This document shows positions 9,434-18,086 of a DNA stretch of 64,000 nucleotides, in pieces (within the stretch, counting starts at the first letter, position 1; each line of letters begins with the position of its first letter). The position numbers were made by a program, and so were the translations under genes. This DNA comes from an uncultured delta proteobacterium. GTDB lineage: Bacteria; Desulfobacterota; Desulfovibrionia; Desulfovibrionales; Desulfovibrionaceae. The DNA lies in NCBI GenBank assembly GCA_903835685.1, contig CAILNX010000029.1, positions 62,001 through 126,000 of the forward strand. The letters run 5' to 3'. Below the pieces are notes generated by a model. It was not told the DNA's origin. It saw only the letters and a list, made by a program, of their open reading frames with translations, and did not search any database.

Positions 9434-11632
9434 ATGAGCATCAATTTCCAAGCTGACTTGAATCCGGCCCAGTTCGCGGCCGTGAACCAGGTGGACGGGC
9501 CGGTCCTGGTCATTGCCGGGGCGGGCAGCGGCAAGACCCGGACCATCGTCTACCGCCTGGCCCACCTGATCCGCCAGGGCGTGCCCCAGGAGTCCGTGCT
9601 GCTGCTGACCTTCACCCGCAAGGCCTCCCGGGAGATGGTCCGGCGGGCCGGGCTGCTCCTGGGCCACGACCTGCACGGGGCCAACGGCAGCACCTTCCAC
9701 TCCTTCGCCTTTGCCGCCCTGCGAAAGTACGCCCACCATCTGGGTTTTGCGCAGGGCCTCTCGGTCATGGACCAGGCCGATGCCGAGGGTCTGGCCGGAC
9801 AGGCCAAGGACGACCTGAAGCTGGGCAAGGGCGACCGCTCCTTTCCCAAAAAGGCCACGGTGCTCGGGCTCATCAGCAAGTCCCGGAATAAGGAGCTCCC
9901 CCTGGAGCGGCTCCTGGAAAAAGAGGCTTTCCATCTTCTCGGACACGCCTCGGACATCCTGGCCATCGAGGGGGAATACTCCCGGCTCAAGGCCCGGCAC
10001 GGCCTGGCCGACTACGACGACCTGCTCTTTCTCCTGGAGCGCCTGCTCACCGAGCAGCCCGAGGTGCGCGACTTCTACCGCCGCCGGTTCAGCCACCTCA
10101 TGGTGGACGAGTACCAGGACACCAATCTGGTCCAGGCCCGGCTGGTGAAGCTCCTGGCCGGGGAGGGGGGCAATGTCATGGCCGTGGGCGACGACGCCCA
10201 GTCCATCTACGCCTTCCGGGGGGCCAATGTGGTCAACATCCTGAGCTTCCCCCAGGACTTCCCCGGCGCGGCCATCATCCGCCTGGAGCAGAACTACCGC
10301 TCCTGCCAGCCCATCCTGGACCTGACCAACCATATCCTGGACCAGGCCGCGCACAAATTCGAGAAGCGCCTGTTCTCCGAGCGCACGGACGGCCCCAAAC
10401 CCCGGCTCATCCGGGTCATGAGCGACCAGTCCCAGGCTAAGCGGGCCGCCGCGCTGATCATTGAGCTGGCCCGGACCCGGACCCTGGACGAGATCGCCGT
10501 GCTCTTCCGGGCCGGGTACCAGTCCTTTTCCCTGGAAGTGGAGCTGAACCGCCAAAGCGTGCCGTTCCGCAAATGGGGCGGGATCAAGTTCTACGAGGCG
10601 GCCCATATCAAGGACGTGCTGGCCTATCTGCGGGTGGTGGCCAATCCCCAGGACTTGGTGAGCTGGCAGCGGGTCCTGGACCAGATCCGGGGTCTGGGGC
10701 CGAAAACCGGCCGCAAGATCGTGGACGCGGTCCTGGCTGGGGACGAGGCCTCCCTGAACAAGTCCTGGAAGAAATTTCCCGAGCTGGCCGAACTCTTCGG
10801 GCTGCTCACCCGCTTGCGCTCCGAGCGCCCGGCCCCGGCCGAGGCCCTGCGCGACGTGCTGGCCCATTACGACCCGGTGTTCAAGGAGCGTTACGCCGAC
10901 GACTACCCCCTGCGCGAGGCCGGGCTGGAGGAGCTCTCCCGTCTGGCCGCCGGATATTCGGACATGGGCGCTTTTCTGGCCGACGTGACCCTGGAGTCCC
11001 CGGACACCGAGGAGGAGGGCGGCCAGGCCGTGACCCTGTCCACCGTGCATTCGGCCAAGGGCCTGGAATGGTCGGCGGTGCTCATCATCGACCTGGCCGA
11101 GGAGCGCTTTCCTTCCAAACGCTCCACCCTGAATCCCGACGACCTGGAAGAAGAGCGCCGCCTGCTCTATGTGGCCTGCACCCGGGCCAAGGACGTGCTG
11201 GCCCTGTTCACGCCCACCACGGTGTACAACCGCTACGCCCACTGCTTCGAGAGCGTGGGGCCGAGCCCCTTTGTCCTTGAGTTGCCCCGGGACTGCTACG
11301 AGGAATGGGCCGAGTCCTATGGCGGGGTGGTGGAGCCCGTGGGCCAGCGCCGGTCTGGGCCGGATACGGCCACGAACGCCTGCCGCCCTGCTTTTCCGGG
11401 CCATCGCACTCCTCTGGCCGATCCCACGGCCCAGGCCGAGCCCGGCCCCGAGCGTTCGACCTCGGCCGTGCCGCCCGGCCAGTTGGGGGCCTGCCGCCAC
11501 AAGATCTTCGGCCAGGGCAAGGTGGTGGCCCACATTCCCCCGGACAAGTACAAGGTGAATTTCCCGGGCTTCGGGCTCAAGGTCATCCTGGCCGACTACC
11601 TGGAAATGCTGCCGACTGGGGGCAAGACATGA
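9434..11632 (+). CDS. UvrD/Rep/PcrA-family ATP-dependent DNA helicase
   Basis: 732-residue superfamily 1A helicase that should unwind DNA 3' to 5' in repair or replication restart. Motif I is GAGSGKTRT near residue 28-36, motif II is VDEYQDTN, motif III GDDAQSIYAFRG, motif IV LEQNYRS, and VHSAKGLEW and LLYVACTRAKD are motifs V and VI. The final ~45 residues (HKIFGQGKVV onward) resemble the small Tudor-like end of PcrA/UvrD, which binds RNA polymerase in known members. The middle subdomain is shorter than in E. coli UvrD, so uvrD, pcrA and rep cannot be told apart here. GAAGG precedes the ATG. The stop overlaps thiL by ATGA. Confidence 0.9.
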   Translation: MSINFQADLNPAQFAAVNQVDGPVLVIAGAGSGKTRTIVYRLAHLIRQGVPQESVLLLTFTRKASREMVRRAGLLLGHDLHGANGSTFHSFAFAALRKYAHHLGFAQGLSVMDQADAEGLAGQAKDDLKLGKGDRSFPKKATVLGLISKSRNKELPLERLLEKEAFHLLGHASDILAIEGEYSRLKARHGLADYDDLLFLLERLLTEQPEVRDFYRRRFSHLMVDEYQDTNLVQARLVKLLAGEGGNVMAVGDDAQSIYAFRGANVVNILSFPQDFPGAAIIRLEQNYRSCQPILDLTNHILDQAAHKFEKRLFSERTDGPKPRLIRVMSDQSQAKRAAALIIELARTRTLDEIAVLFRAGYQSFSLEVELNRQSVPFRKWGGIKFYEAAHIKDVLAYLRVVANPQDLVSWQRVLDQIRGLGPKTGRKIVDAVLAGDEASLNKSWKKFPELAELFGLLTRLRSERPAPAEALRDVLAHYDPVFKERYADDYPLREAGLEELSRLAAGYSDMGAFLADVTLESPDTEEEGGQAVTLSTVHSAKGLEWSAVLIIDLAEERFPSKRSTLNPDDLEEERRLLYVACTRAKDVLALFTPTTVYNRYAHCFESVGPSPFVLELPRDCYEEWAESYGGVVEPVGQRRSGPDTATNACRPAFPGHRTPLADPTAQAEPGPERSTSAVPPGQLGACRHKIFGQGKVVAHIPPDKYKVNFPGFGLKVILADYLEMLPTGGKT

Positions 11633-12669
11633 CCCTGACCGGCGAACAGGATTTCCTGGACTTGATCGACGAGGCCTTTCCCAACCAGGGGCCGGGCCTG
11701 GTCCTGGGCCGGGGCGACGACTGCGCCATCCTGTCCGTGACCGGGGAGCTGTGCCTGAGCACCGACCTGTTCCTGGAGGACGCCCATTTCCGCCTGGCCT
11801 ATTTCCCCCCGGAGGACATCGGGTACAAGGCCCTGGCCGTGAACCTAAGCGACGTGGCGGCCATGGGCGGGATTCCCCTGGGATTCTCCCTGGGCCTGGC
11901 CGGGCCGCCGGAACTGGGCCGGGACTTCTACCGTCGCCTGCTTACGGGCATGGCCGGGCTGTCCCGCAGCACCGGCTGCCTTTTGACCGGTGGGGACCTG
12001 TCCCGGGCCGCGCGCTTGACTCTGTGCCTGACCATCTGGGGCCAGGCGGCTGGCCCGGATTTCCTGCGCCGGGGCCGGGCCTTGGCCGGGGACGTGCTCT
12101 TCGTGCACGCGGGTGGGGCCAGGAGTACGGCCCCTCTGGCCTGCCTGGGCCTGTCCCGGGCCGGGCTGACCGTGCTGGAGGCCGGGCTGTCCCAGGACAA
12201 GGGCCTGGAGGCCAAGGATTTCCCCCAGGCCGTGGCCGCCCACCTGCGGCCCGAGATGCGCCTGGACGCGGCCCAGGCCCTGGCCCGCACCGGGCTGGTC
12301 ACCGCGCTCATGGACCTGTCCGACGGCCTGGCCGCCGACCTGCCCCGGTTCCTGCTGCGGCCGGGCCAGACCCAGGCCCGGGCACTTGGCGCGGACCTGG
12401 ACATCTCCCCGGACCTCCTGCATCCGGAACTCGTGGCCCTGTGCGGCCGCACCGGGGCCGATCCCACGGCCGAGGCCTTTGCGGGCGGGGAGGACTACGC
12501 CCTGCTCGGGGCCGTGTCCCCTGGGGACTGGCCCTCCCTGCGCCGGGCCGTGCCCGGACTGTGCGCCCTGGGCCGGGTCAGCCGAGCGCCGGGCCTGCGC
12601 CTGAACGGCAGCATCCCTCCGGATCGGGGATTCGATCATTTTCGCCCCTATTTCGGCCCAGCCCTTTGA
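11629..12669 (+). CDS. thiL: Thiamine-monophosphate kinase ThiL
   Basis: 346 residues; phosphorylates thiamine monophosphate to thiamine diphosphate. Recognisable ThiL features are GRGDDCAIL near residue 26, LSTDLFLEDAHF for metal and substrate binding, the helix VNLSDVAAMGG, LTGGDLSRA, MDLSDGLAADLPR and AGGEDYALL. An open frame extends upstream, but ATG 11629 overlaps the helicase stop by ATGA and fits the family N terminus, so it is chosen. Confidence 0.92.
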   Translation: MTLTGEQDFLDLIDEAFPNQGPGLVLGRGDDCAILSVTGELCLSTDLFLEDAHFRLAYFPPEDIGYKALAVNLSDVAAMGGIPLGFSLGLAGPPELGRDFYRRLLTGMAGLSRSTGCLLTGGDLSRAARLTLCLTIWGQAAGPDFLRRGRALAGDVLFVHAGGARSTAPLACLGLSRAGLTVLEAGLSQDKGLEAKDFPQAVAAHLRPEMRLDAAQALARTGLVTALMDLSDGLAADLPRFLLRPGQTQARALGADLDISPDLLHPELVALCGRTGADPTAEAFAGGEDYALLGAVSPGDWPSLRRAVPGLCALGRVSRAPGLRLNGSIPPDRGFDHFRPYFGPAL

Positions 12670-12799
12670 CAGGGAAGTTCCGAAAAGGTAAGAAGACTGG
12701 CCACATGTTGATTCGACGGGCTTGGTCCCGTGAGGTCCGGGCCTGATCCCGGTCCTGGGGTCCGGTCCCTGGATAGGTCGGGGCAAGGAGTGCGACGCG

Positions 12800-13198
12800 A
12801 TGAAATTTCTCCTGGTTGACGACGACGAGCGGATGACCCTGCTGATCTCCAAGAAGGTGGCTCCCTACGGCGACTGCGGGGTGGCCTCCTCGGGCGAACA
12901 GGCCATCGTCCTGTTCCGGGACGGGCTGTCCAGCGGAAAGCCTTTTGACGCGGTGTTCATGGATATCGAGATGCCGGGCATGAACGGGCACGAGGTGGTC
13001 AAGCAGATGCGGGCCATCGAGAAGGAGCACGGGGTGGACGACACCGGGGCCTTCAAGCTCATCATGGTCTCGGGCTATTCGGACACCAAGAACGTGTGCA
13101 AGTCCTTTTTCCAGGGCTATGCCGACGCCTATGTGGCCAAGGCCGAACTCAAGGACAAGCTCGTCGAGGAGCTGAAGAACATCAAGCTCATCAACTAG
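12800..13198 (+). CDS. Stand-alone CheY-like response regulator
   Basis: 132 residues, a single receiver domain. The acidic triad is DDD (9-11), the phospho-acceptor Asp lies in AVFMDIEMPGMNG, the Ser of MVSGYSD fills the switch Ser/Thr position, and Lys of VAKAEL replaces the usual Lys-Pro pair (Pro is Ala here). There is no output domain, so it should act by protein contact or as a phosphate shuttle. GCAAGGAG precedes the ATG. No kinase is adjacent. A strong terminator follows. Confidence 0.88.
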   Translation: MKFLLVDDDERMTLLISKKVAPYGDCGVASSGEQAIVLFRDGLSSGKPFDAVFMDIEMPGMNGHEVVKQMRAIEKEHGVDDTGAFKLIMVSGYSDTKNVCKSFFQGYADAYVAKAELKDKLVEELKNIKLIN

Positions 13199-13221
13199 TC
13201 AGGTCCTGGTGCTGGTTTTTC

Positions 13222-13253
13222 AAGGGCGTCCGCCGAGCGGACGCCCTTTTTTT
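13222..13253 (+). terminator. Rho-independent terminator after the response regulator
   Basis: A GC-rich hairpin with arms AGGGCGTCCGC and its complement around a tiny CGAG loop, followed directly by seven T residues. It ends the response regulator transcript just before the convergent gene at 13261. Confidence 0.92.
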
Positions 13254-13260
13254 CGCTGGT

Positions 13261-13779
13261 CTACTTGAACAGGTAGGCGAATTTGGACACGGCCTTGTCT
13301 GAGCGGGCGGTCAGGGTCTCGGCCTCGCTTTTCACCGTGCCCGGATTCACGAAGCCCATGCTCCCGTCCAGATAGTAGGAAAGCACCGTGGGGCCTTCGG
13401 AAAACAGCCAGGTGACGGCGTAGGCCGAACCGAAATCCGGGCGCTCTCCGATCTCGGTCAGGGAGGTGAGGCGCACGCGCAGGGCCTTTTCCTTGTCCCG
13501 GGCCGGGCGGAAGCTGGTGGTCCGGGCAAAGGCCTCCTTGAGTTGGAAGGCCAAAAGCTCGCCCAGCTTGTCCTCGCCCGAGTGTTCCACGATGACCGGA
13601 ATGGCCGGGCGGGCCGGGGCCGCGTCCTGGGAGACCTCGGCCGAGCGCTGGGCCTGGGGCGTGGCGTTCTGGGCCAGGGCGGGGCGGGCCAGGCTGGATA
13701 TGGTCAGGGCCAGGGCCAAGGCCGTCGTCAGGATCGTCGTCAGGGCCAGGCGTTTGCGGACAGAGTGCGGGAAGATCAT
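13261..13779 (-). CDS. Unrecognised exported protein
   Basis: 172 residues. An N-terminal signal peptide is clear (basic MIFPHSVRKR, a hydrophobic run to about residue 30, then ALAQN as likely cleavage site). The mature part starts with a low-complexity Ala/Gln stretch, then a compact domain of ~110 residues containing GELLAFQLKEAF and YAVTWLFSEGPTVLSYYL. No family recognised; periplasmic location is inferred from the signal. It converges with the response regulator and lies 100 bases from the upstream minus-strand gene, with an inverted repeat between them. Confidence 0.7.
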   Translation of the reverse strand: MIFPHSVRKRLALTTILTTALALALTISSLARPALAQNATPQAQRSAEVSQDAAPARPAIPVIVEHSGEDKLGELLAFQLKEAFARTTSFRPARDKEKALRVRLTSLTEIGERPDFGSAYAVTWLFSEGPTVLSYYLDGSMGFVNPGTVKSEAETLTARSDKAVSKFAYLFK

Positions 13780-13808
13780 ATTTGCTCCATGGTTCAGTAT
13801 TCGAAGTG

Positions 13809-13839
13809 CAAGAATATACGACGGAAAAGTTTATTCTTG
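13809..13839. repeat. Inverted repeat CAAGAATA ... TATTCTTG upstream of the exported protein
   Basis: Perfect 8-base arms (13809-13816 and 13832-13839) with a 15-base AT-rich spacer, located 30-60 bases upstream of the start at 13779. It overlaps a possible -10 (TATATT on the minus strand). It may be an operator; similar CAAGAAT arms recur in other AT-rich gaps. Confidence 0.4.
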
Positions 13840-13879
13840 GGCCATGGTGAAAGTCAATGCCCCTTGCCGACGGGTCAGG

Positions 13880-14653
13880 CTAGGTTTCCGTGATGGCCGC
13901 CAAAAGGGCCTTGATCTCGGTCTTGTGCCCGGCATAGAGTCCCTTGCAAAAGGCCTCGATGCGCTCCCTGACCTCCTCGGCCGGGGGCAGGTCGGGCCGG
14001 TCCATGTCTTCCAGGCTCTCGATGTCGATGGGCCGGAAGGCCAGCTTGTCGTCGATGCTGCACCCTTCCCCGGCCGGGGCCAGGCCCACGATCTTTTCCT
14101 TGTCCATGACCGCCGGGTCCAGGCCCTTGACGTACTGGAGCACGCAGACCGGGGACATGTTGGAGTTCAAGTCGTGGATGCGGGCGTTGATGGACACGGC
14201 GGTCTCCAGGACCTGCTGGTAGTGGGCCGTGATCTTCATCTTGCCAGTCCGGGGGTCCCGGTAATACTCCCCGTGCAGGAAGGCTTGCACGGCCTTCTGA
14301 AAGACCTCGTAGGCCGAGAACACCAACTTGGCGTATTTGCCCCTGGTGGTCACGGCGAACGGGACGCCGGGAAAGGACTTGGCCAGGTCGCAGCGGGAAT
14401 GGGAGTGGAACTCCTCGGGGGCCACGCCGATGGCCTGGTAGAAATCGTTCACGGCCCAGCCCTTGAGCAGGAGGGAGTTGAGAAAACACCCGCTCCGGGA
14501 GGCCTGGTCCTCCTTGGCGCGCAACTCGGCCAGAAGGTGCTCGAAGCGCTCCAACTGATCGTCCATGTCCCGGCGCGCGCCAAAGAAATTCTCGGCGATG
14601 TCGGTCAGGGCCTCCCTGGCCAGGATGTCGGACAAAGACTGGAAGTCGGCCAT
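13880..14653 (-). CDS. Unrecognised cytoplasmic protein, 257 residues
   Basis: Soluble protein with no signal or membrane segment. N-terminal ~60 residues are helical and charged (ILAREALTDIAENFFGARRD, then ERFEHLLAELRAKEDQ), followed by a mixed region with DLAKSFPGVPFAV and SVSINARIHDLNSNMSPVC, ending in an acidic helix. The ATG at 14653 was chosen; TTG at 14659 is better spaced from AAAGGG and is an alternative. No family recognised. Confidence 0.65.
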   Translation of the reverse strand: MADFQSLSDILAREALTDIAENFFGARRDMDDQLERFEHLLAELRAKEDQASRSGCFLNSLLLKGWAVNDFYQAIGVAPEEFHSHSRCDLAKSFPGVPFAVTTRGKYAKLVFSAYEVFQKAVQAFLHGEYYRDPRTGKMKITAHYQQVLETAVSINARIHDLNSNMSPVCVLQYVKGLDPAVMDKEKIVGLAPAGEGCSIDDKLAFRPIDIESLEDMDRPDLPPAEEVRERIEAFCKGLYAGHKTEIKALLAAITET

Positions 14654-14771
14654 GCGCAAAACACCAACCCTTTGGTCGAGAATCCGGGGTCCGAGGTGTC
14701 CCGGAAACACCATACCCCAGTCGCGGTCTTTGCAAAAGGGGTATTTCGACGGGCCGGGCGCACGCAAGGCT

Positions 14772-14800
14772 TTGACGCCTGGGGCGATATTGTCTATTCC
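14772..14800 (+). promoter_or_regulatory. Candidate promoter of the glycan operon
   Basis: TTGACG (14772-14777), a 17-base spacer, then TATTCC (14795-14800), in the divergent gap before the glycosyltransferase at 14894. The -35 is good and the -10 weak. No experimental support. Confidence 0.4.
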
Positions 14801-14893
14801 TGGCCCCTTTGCGGCGGGGAATCATCCCGGCCGGAGGTTGCCGGACCCGCCTGGCCCCGGCAGCCGTATCCCTTTGACCTGGCGCAGGATTCC

Positions 14894-15988
14894 ATGAAGC
14901 CGAACTCTATCTGCTTTTTCAACAGCAACAAGGCCTGGGGCGGGGGTGAGAAATGGCATTACGATTTCGCCCTGCTCACCCGGGATCGGGGCTATGGCGT
15001 TTTTGCCGTGACCAATGACCCCAGCGAACTGGCCGACCGGCTGAAGGCCCTGGCCGGGGTCACGGTCCTTCATCTCCCCATCGGGAACTTGAGCTTTCTC
15101 AACCCCGTCGTCCTGTACAAGCTCTTCCGCTTCTTCCGGGACAACCAGGTGGAGTGCGTGGTCATGGCCCTGCCCTCGGACATGAAGGCCGGAGGCATCG
15201 CCGCGCGCCTGGCCGGGGTGCGGGAGATCATCTTCCGCCGAGGCATCGCCGTGCCCACCAAGAATACCGTCCTGAACCGCTTCTTGTTCAGGCACGTCAT
15301 CACCAAGCTCATCTACAACTCCGAGTGCACCAAGCGCACGGTGTTGCAGCAGAACCCGGGCATGATCGAGAACGAACGCACCCATCTGGTGCACTGCGGG
15401 TTCGACGTGGCCGAGTTCGACGCCTTGCCCGGGGCTCCGCTCGTCGAGAAGCGGCCGGGCGAGGTGGTCATCGGCAACGCCGGGCGGCTCACGGCCCAGA
15501 AGGGCCAGAAGCTGCTCATCGAGGCCGCCCGCTGGCTCAAGGATCGGGGACATGCGGTGCGCACCCTCATCGCGGGTAAGGGCGAGATGGAGCAGGAGCT
15601 CAAAGACTACGCCCGTAAGCTCGGGGTCGAGGACGAGGTGGTCTTTCTCGGGTTCATCACGGACATGAAGAGCTTCCACTTGAGCCTGGACATCTTCGCC
15701 CTGTCCTCGCTCTGGGAGGGATTCTGCTACGTCCAGGTGGAGGCCATGACCTTGGGCCGCCCTGTCGTGGCCTTTGACGTGTCCAGCATCCCGGAGGTTG
15801 TCTCGGACGGCGAGACAGGGTATCTGGCCCCTGTCGGGGATTCGGCGGCCTTTGCCCAGAAGATCGAGCTGCTCATCAAGGACCCGGAACTCCGGGCGAA
15901 GATGGGTCAGGCCGGGCGCAAACGGGTCATCGACCATTTTGAAATGAAGAAGACACTGGCCGACTTCGAGCGGGCCATATCCATCTAG
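14894..15988 (+). CDS. Family 4 (GT-B) glycosyltransferase
   Basis: 364 residues. The C-terminal Rossmann half has GNAGRLTAQKGQKLLIEA, a donor-binding IAGKGEMEQEL, then SSLWEGFCYVQVEAMTLGRPVVAFDVSSIPEV (split here by its E-x7-E arrangement), typical of GT4 enzymes that move a sugar from a nucleotide donor onto a glycan. The N-terminal half begins ICFFNSNKAWGGGEKWH. A longer open frame runs upstream, but AGGA before ATG 14894 and family length support this start. First gene of a four-gene operon with an SDR and an aminotransferase, so surface glycan assembly is likely. Confidence 0.9.
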   Translation: MKPNSICFFNSNKAWGGGEKWHYDFALLTRDRGYGVFAVTNDPSELADRLKALAGVTVLHLPIGNLSFLNPVVLYKLFRFFRDNQVECVVMALPSDMKAGGIAARLAGVREIIFRRGIAVPTKNTVLNRFLFRHVITKLIYNSECTKRTVLQQNPGMIENERTHLVHCGFDVAEFDALPGAPLVEKRPGEVVIGNAGRLTAQKGQKLLIEAARWLKDRGHAVRTLIAGKGEMEQELKDYARKLGVEDEVVFLGFITDMKSFHLSLDIFALSSLWEGFCYVQVEAMTLGRPVVAFDVSSIPEVVSDGETGYLAPVGDSAAFAQKIELLIKDPELRAKMGQAGRKRVIDHFEMKKTLADFERAISI

Positions 15989-15996
15989 GAGGCAGA

Positions 15997-16962
15997 ATGT
16001 CCAAGGTTTTCATCACCGGCGGAGCCGGGTTCGTGGGCTCGCGGGTGGCCAAGCGCTTTGTGGACGACGGGAACGAGGTGTACATCTTCGACACCTTCAA
16101 GCAGTACCTCATCCCCGACCCCTCGGCCGAACCGCCCAACCTCCTCCTGCGCCTGAAAGACTTCATGGACCGCATCGAGCTCATCCAGGGCGACACCCTG
16201 AACAAGGACCATTTGCGCCGCACCCTGAACCGGGTCAAACCCGACGTCATCATCCACATGGCCGCCCTGCCCCTGGCCTTCATGGCCATTGAGCACACCG
16301 AGGACGCCTTCCAGTCCATCCTGGGCAGCACGGTGAATTTCCTGGAAGTCCTGCGCGATTTCGACCATCCCTGCCGCCTGGTGTACACCTCCTCCAGCAT
16401 GGTCTACGGCAATTTCGTCACCGATCCGGTCAACGAGGAGTCCCCCAAGGACCCCAAGGAAATCTACGGCTCCTTCAAGCTGGCCGGGGAGATCGTCTGC
16501 CGGGGGTACATGAAGTGCTACAACCTGGACGTGGCCATCGTGCGGCCCAGCGCGGTGTACGGCCCCTACGACGCCAACCAGCGGGTGCTCCAGAAGTTCA
16601 TCTCCCGGGCCTTGAAGGGCGAGGCCCTGAAGGTGGACGGGGACGGCTCCATGCGCCTGGACTTCACCTTTGTGGACGACGCGGCCCAGGCCATCGAGCT
16701 GGCCGCCACCCATCCGGCCGCCAAGGGCGAGACCTTCAACATCACCCGGGGCAAGGCCGAGTCCTTGAAGGACGCTATCGACATCATCCAGAAAGAGATC
16801 CCGGGCCTTAAGGTGCAGTACGGCCCGGTCCCGGCCTACATGCCCAAGCGCGGCACCCTGGACGTGACCAAGGCCCGCACTCTTCTGGGCTACGAGCCCC
16901 AGTACGACCTGGCCAAGGGGCTGAAAATCTACATCGACCATCTGCGTACCCACGCCATCTGA
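15997..16962 (+). CDS. NAD-dependent nucleotide-sugar epimerase/dehydratase
   Basis: 321-residue extended SDR enzyme. TGGAGFVG (8-15) is the dinucleotide fold, Ser-Ser in YTSSSMVYGN and the YGSFK pair are catalytic (YxxxK), and RPSAVYGPYD is a family landmark. Substrate is probably a UDP- or dTDP-sugar, but the exact reaction cannot be read from sequence. GGAGG lies before the ATG, eight bases after the glycosyltransferase stop. Confidence 0.9.
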   Translation: MSKVFITGGAGFVGSRVAKRFVDDGNEVYIFDTFKQYLIPDPSAEPPNLLLRLKDFMDRIELIQGDTLNKDHLRRTLNRVKPDVIIHMAALPLAFMAIEHTEDAFQSILGSTVNFLEVLRDFDHPCRLVYTSSSMVYGNFVTDPVNEESPKDPKEIYGSFKLAGEIVCRGYMKCYNLDVAIVRPSAVYGPYDANQRVLQKFISRALKGEALKVDGDGSMRLDFTFVDDAAQAIELAATHPAAKGETFNITRGKAESLKDAIDIIQKEIPGLKVQYGPVPAYMPKRGTLDVTKARTLLGYEPQYDLAKGLKIYIDHLRTHAI

Positions 16963-16976
16963 TACGGAGCCGAAAG

Positions 16977-18086
16977 GTGAACATCCCCTTCATGCGCCTG
17001 GACCGGCAGTACGCCGAGCACAAGGACGAATTCTGGGCGGCCATCGAGCCGGTGCTCATCCACGGCCGGGTGCTCCAGGCCCGGGAGGTCTCGGACCTGG
17101 AGGCGCGGGTGGCCGCGTTTTTCGGCCTGCCCCAGGCCGTGGCCGTGGGCTCGGGCACTGACGCCCTGGTCCTGGCCCTCAAAACCCTGGGCCTGAAACC
17201 CGGGGGCCGGGTGGCCGTGACCGACCTGTCCTTCGTGGCCTCGGCCTCGGCCATCGTGCTGGCCGGGGGCCTGCCCGTGTTCGTGGACGTGGAGCCCAAG
17301 TACGGCCTGGCCCGGGAGGACGTGCTCCTCGACCTCGTCCAGCGCCGGGCCGTGGACGGGGTCATCGCCGTGCATCTGTATGGCCAGATGGCCGAGCTGG
17401 CCGAAATCCACGCCGAGGCCCGGCGTCAGGACGTGTTCGTCATCGAGGACGCGGCCCAGGCCCTGGGCGCCACCCGCCACGGCCAAGCCCCGGGCCAGTT
17501 CTCGGACCTGTCCTGCGTGAGCTTCGACCCCACCAAGGTCATTGGCGCGCATGGCAGCGGCGGGCTGGTCCTGGCCCACGACCCGGCCCACGCCGAGCAC
17601 CTGCGCCGCTTGCGCTACCACGGGCACGCGGGCCAGCGCGTCTATTCCGAGATTGGGAACAACACCCAGCTCCCGACGCTCCAGGCCGCGCTCATCAATA
17701 TGAAGATGAACCACGAGGAGGCTTGGCGGGTGCGTCGCCAGGCCATTGCCGTGGAGTACGACCGGGCCTGCGACGAGAACCCGGCCCTGGCCGCGCCGCT
17801 GGTCCGGCCGGGCAACACCCATATTTTCCACAAATACGTGCTCCGGGCGGTGAAGAACCGCGACGGTCTGGCCGCCTTCCTCAAGGAGCGGGGTGTGGCC
17901 ACCTCGGTGCACTACTCCCTGCCCCTGCACGAGCAGCCCTGTTTCGCGGGTCGGCACGACTGCGTAGGCGACATGGCCCAGACTCGCCGCACCGTGGCCG
18001 AGATCCTGTCCCTGCCCATCTACCCGGAACTCACGGACGAGGAAGTCGGGCACATCCGCGACGCCCTGCGGGCCTGGAAGCCGTGA
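16977..18086 (+). CDS. DegT/DnrJ/EryC1/StrS-family sugar aminotransferase
   Basis: 369 residues; PLP enzyme that usually transfers an amino group from glutamate to a keto-sugar nucleotide. GSGTDALVLAL binds cofactor phosphate, VIEDAAQALGA holds the ring-stacking Asp, and Lys in SFDPTKVIGAHGSGG is the expected Schiff-base residue. Start is GTG 16977 with GGAG seven bases upstream. With the preceding SDR gene it suggests synthesis of an amino sugar. Confidence 0.9.
   Translation: MNIPFMRLDRQYAEHKDEFWAAIEPVLIHGRVLQAREVSDLEARVAAFFGLPQAVAVGSGTDALVLALKTLGLKPGGRVAVTDLSFVASASAIVLAGGLPVFVDVEPKYGLAREDVLLDLVQRRAVDGVIAVHLYGQMAELAEIHAEARRQDVFVIEDAAQALGATRHGQAPGQFSDLSCVSFDPTKVIGAHGSGGLVLAHDPAHAEHLRRLRYHGHAGQRVYSEIGNNTQLPTLQAALINMKMNHEEAWRVRRQAIAVEYDRACDENPALAAPLVRPGNTHIFHKYVLRAVKNRDGLAAFLKERGVATSVHYSLPLHEQPCFAGRHDCVGDMAQTRRTVAEILSLPIYPELTDEEVGHIRDALRAWKP

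Noticed and set aside
9389-11533. 714-residue minus-strand frame
   Set aside because: Lies wholly antisense to the helicase, whose motifs are unmistakable; composition is that of a shadow frame.
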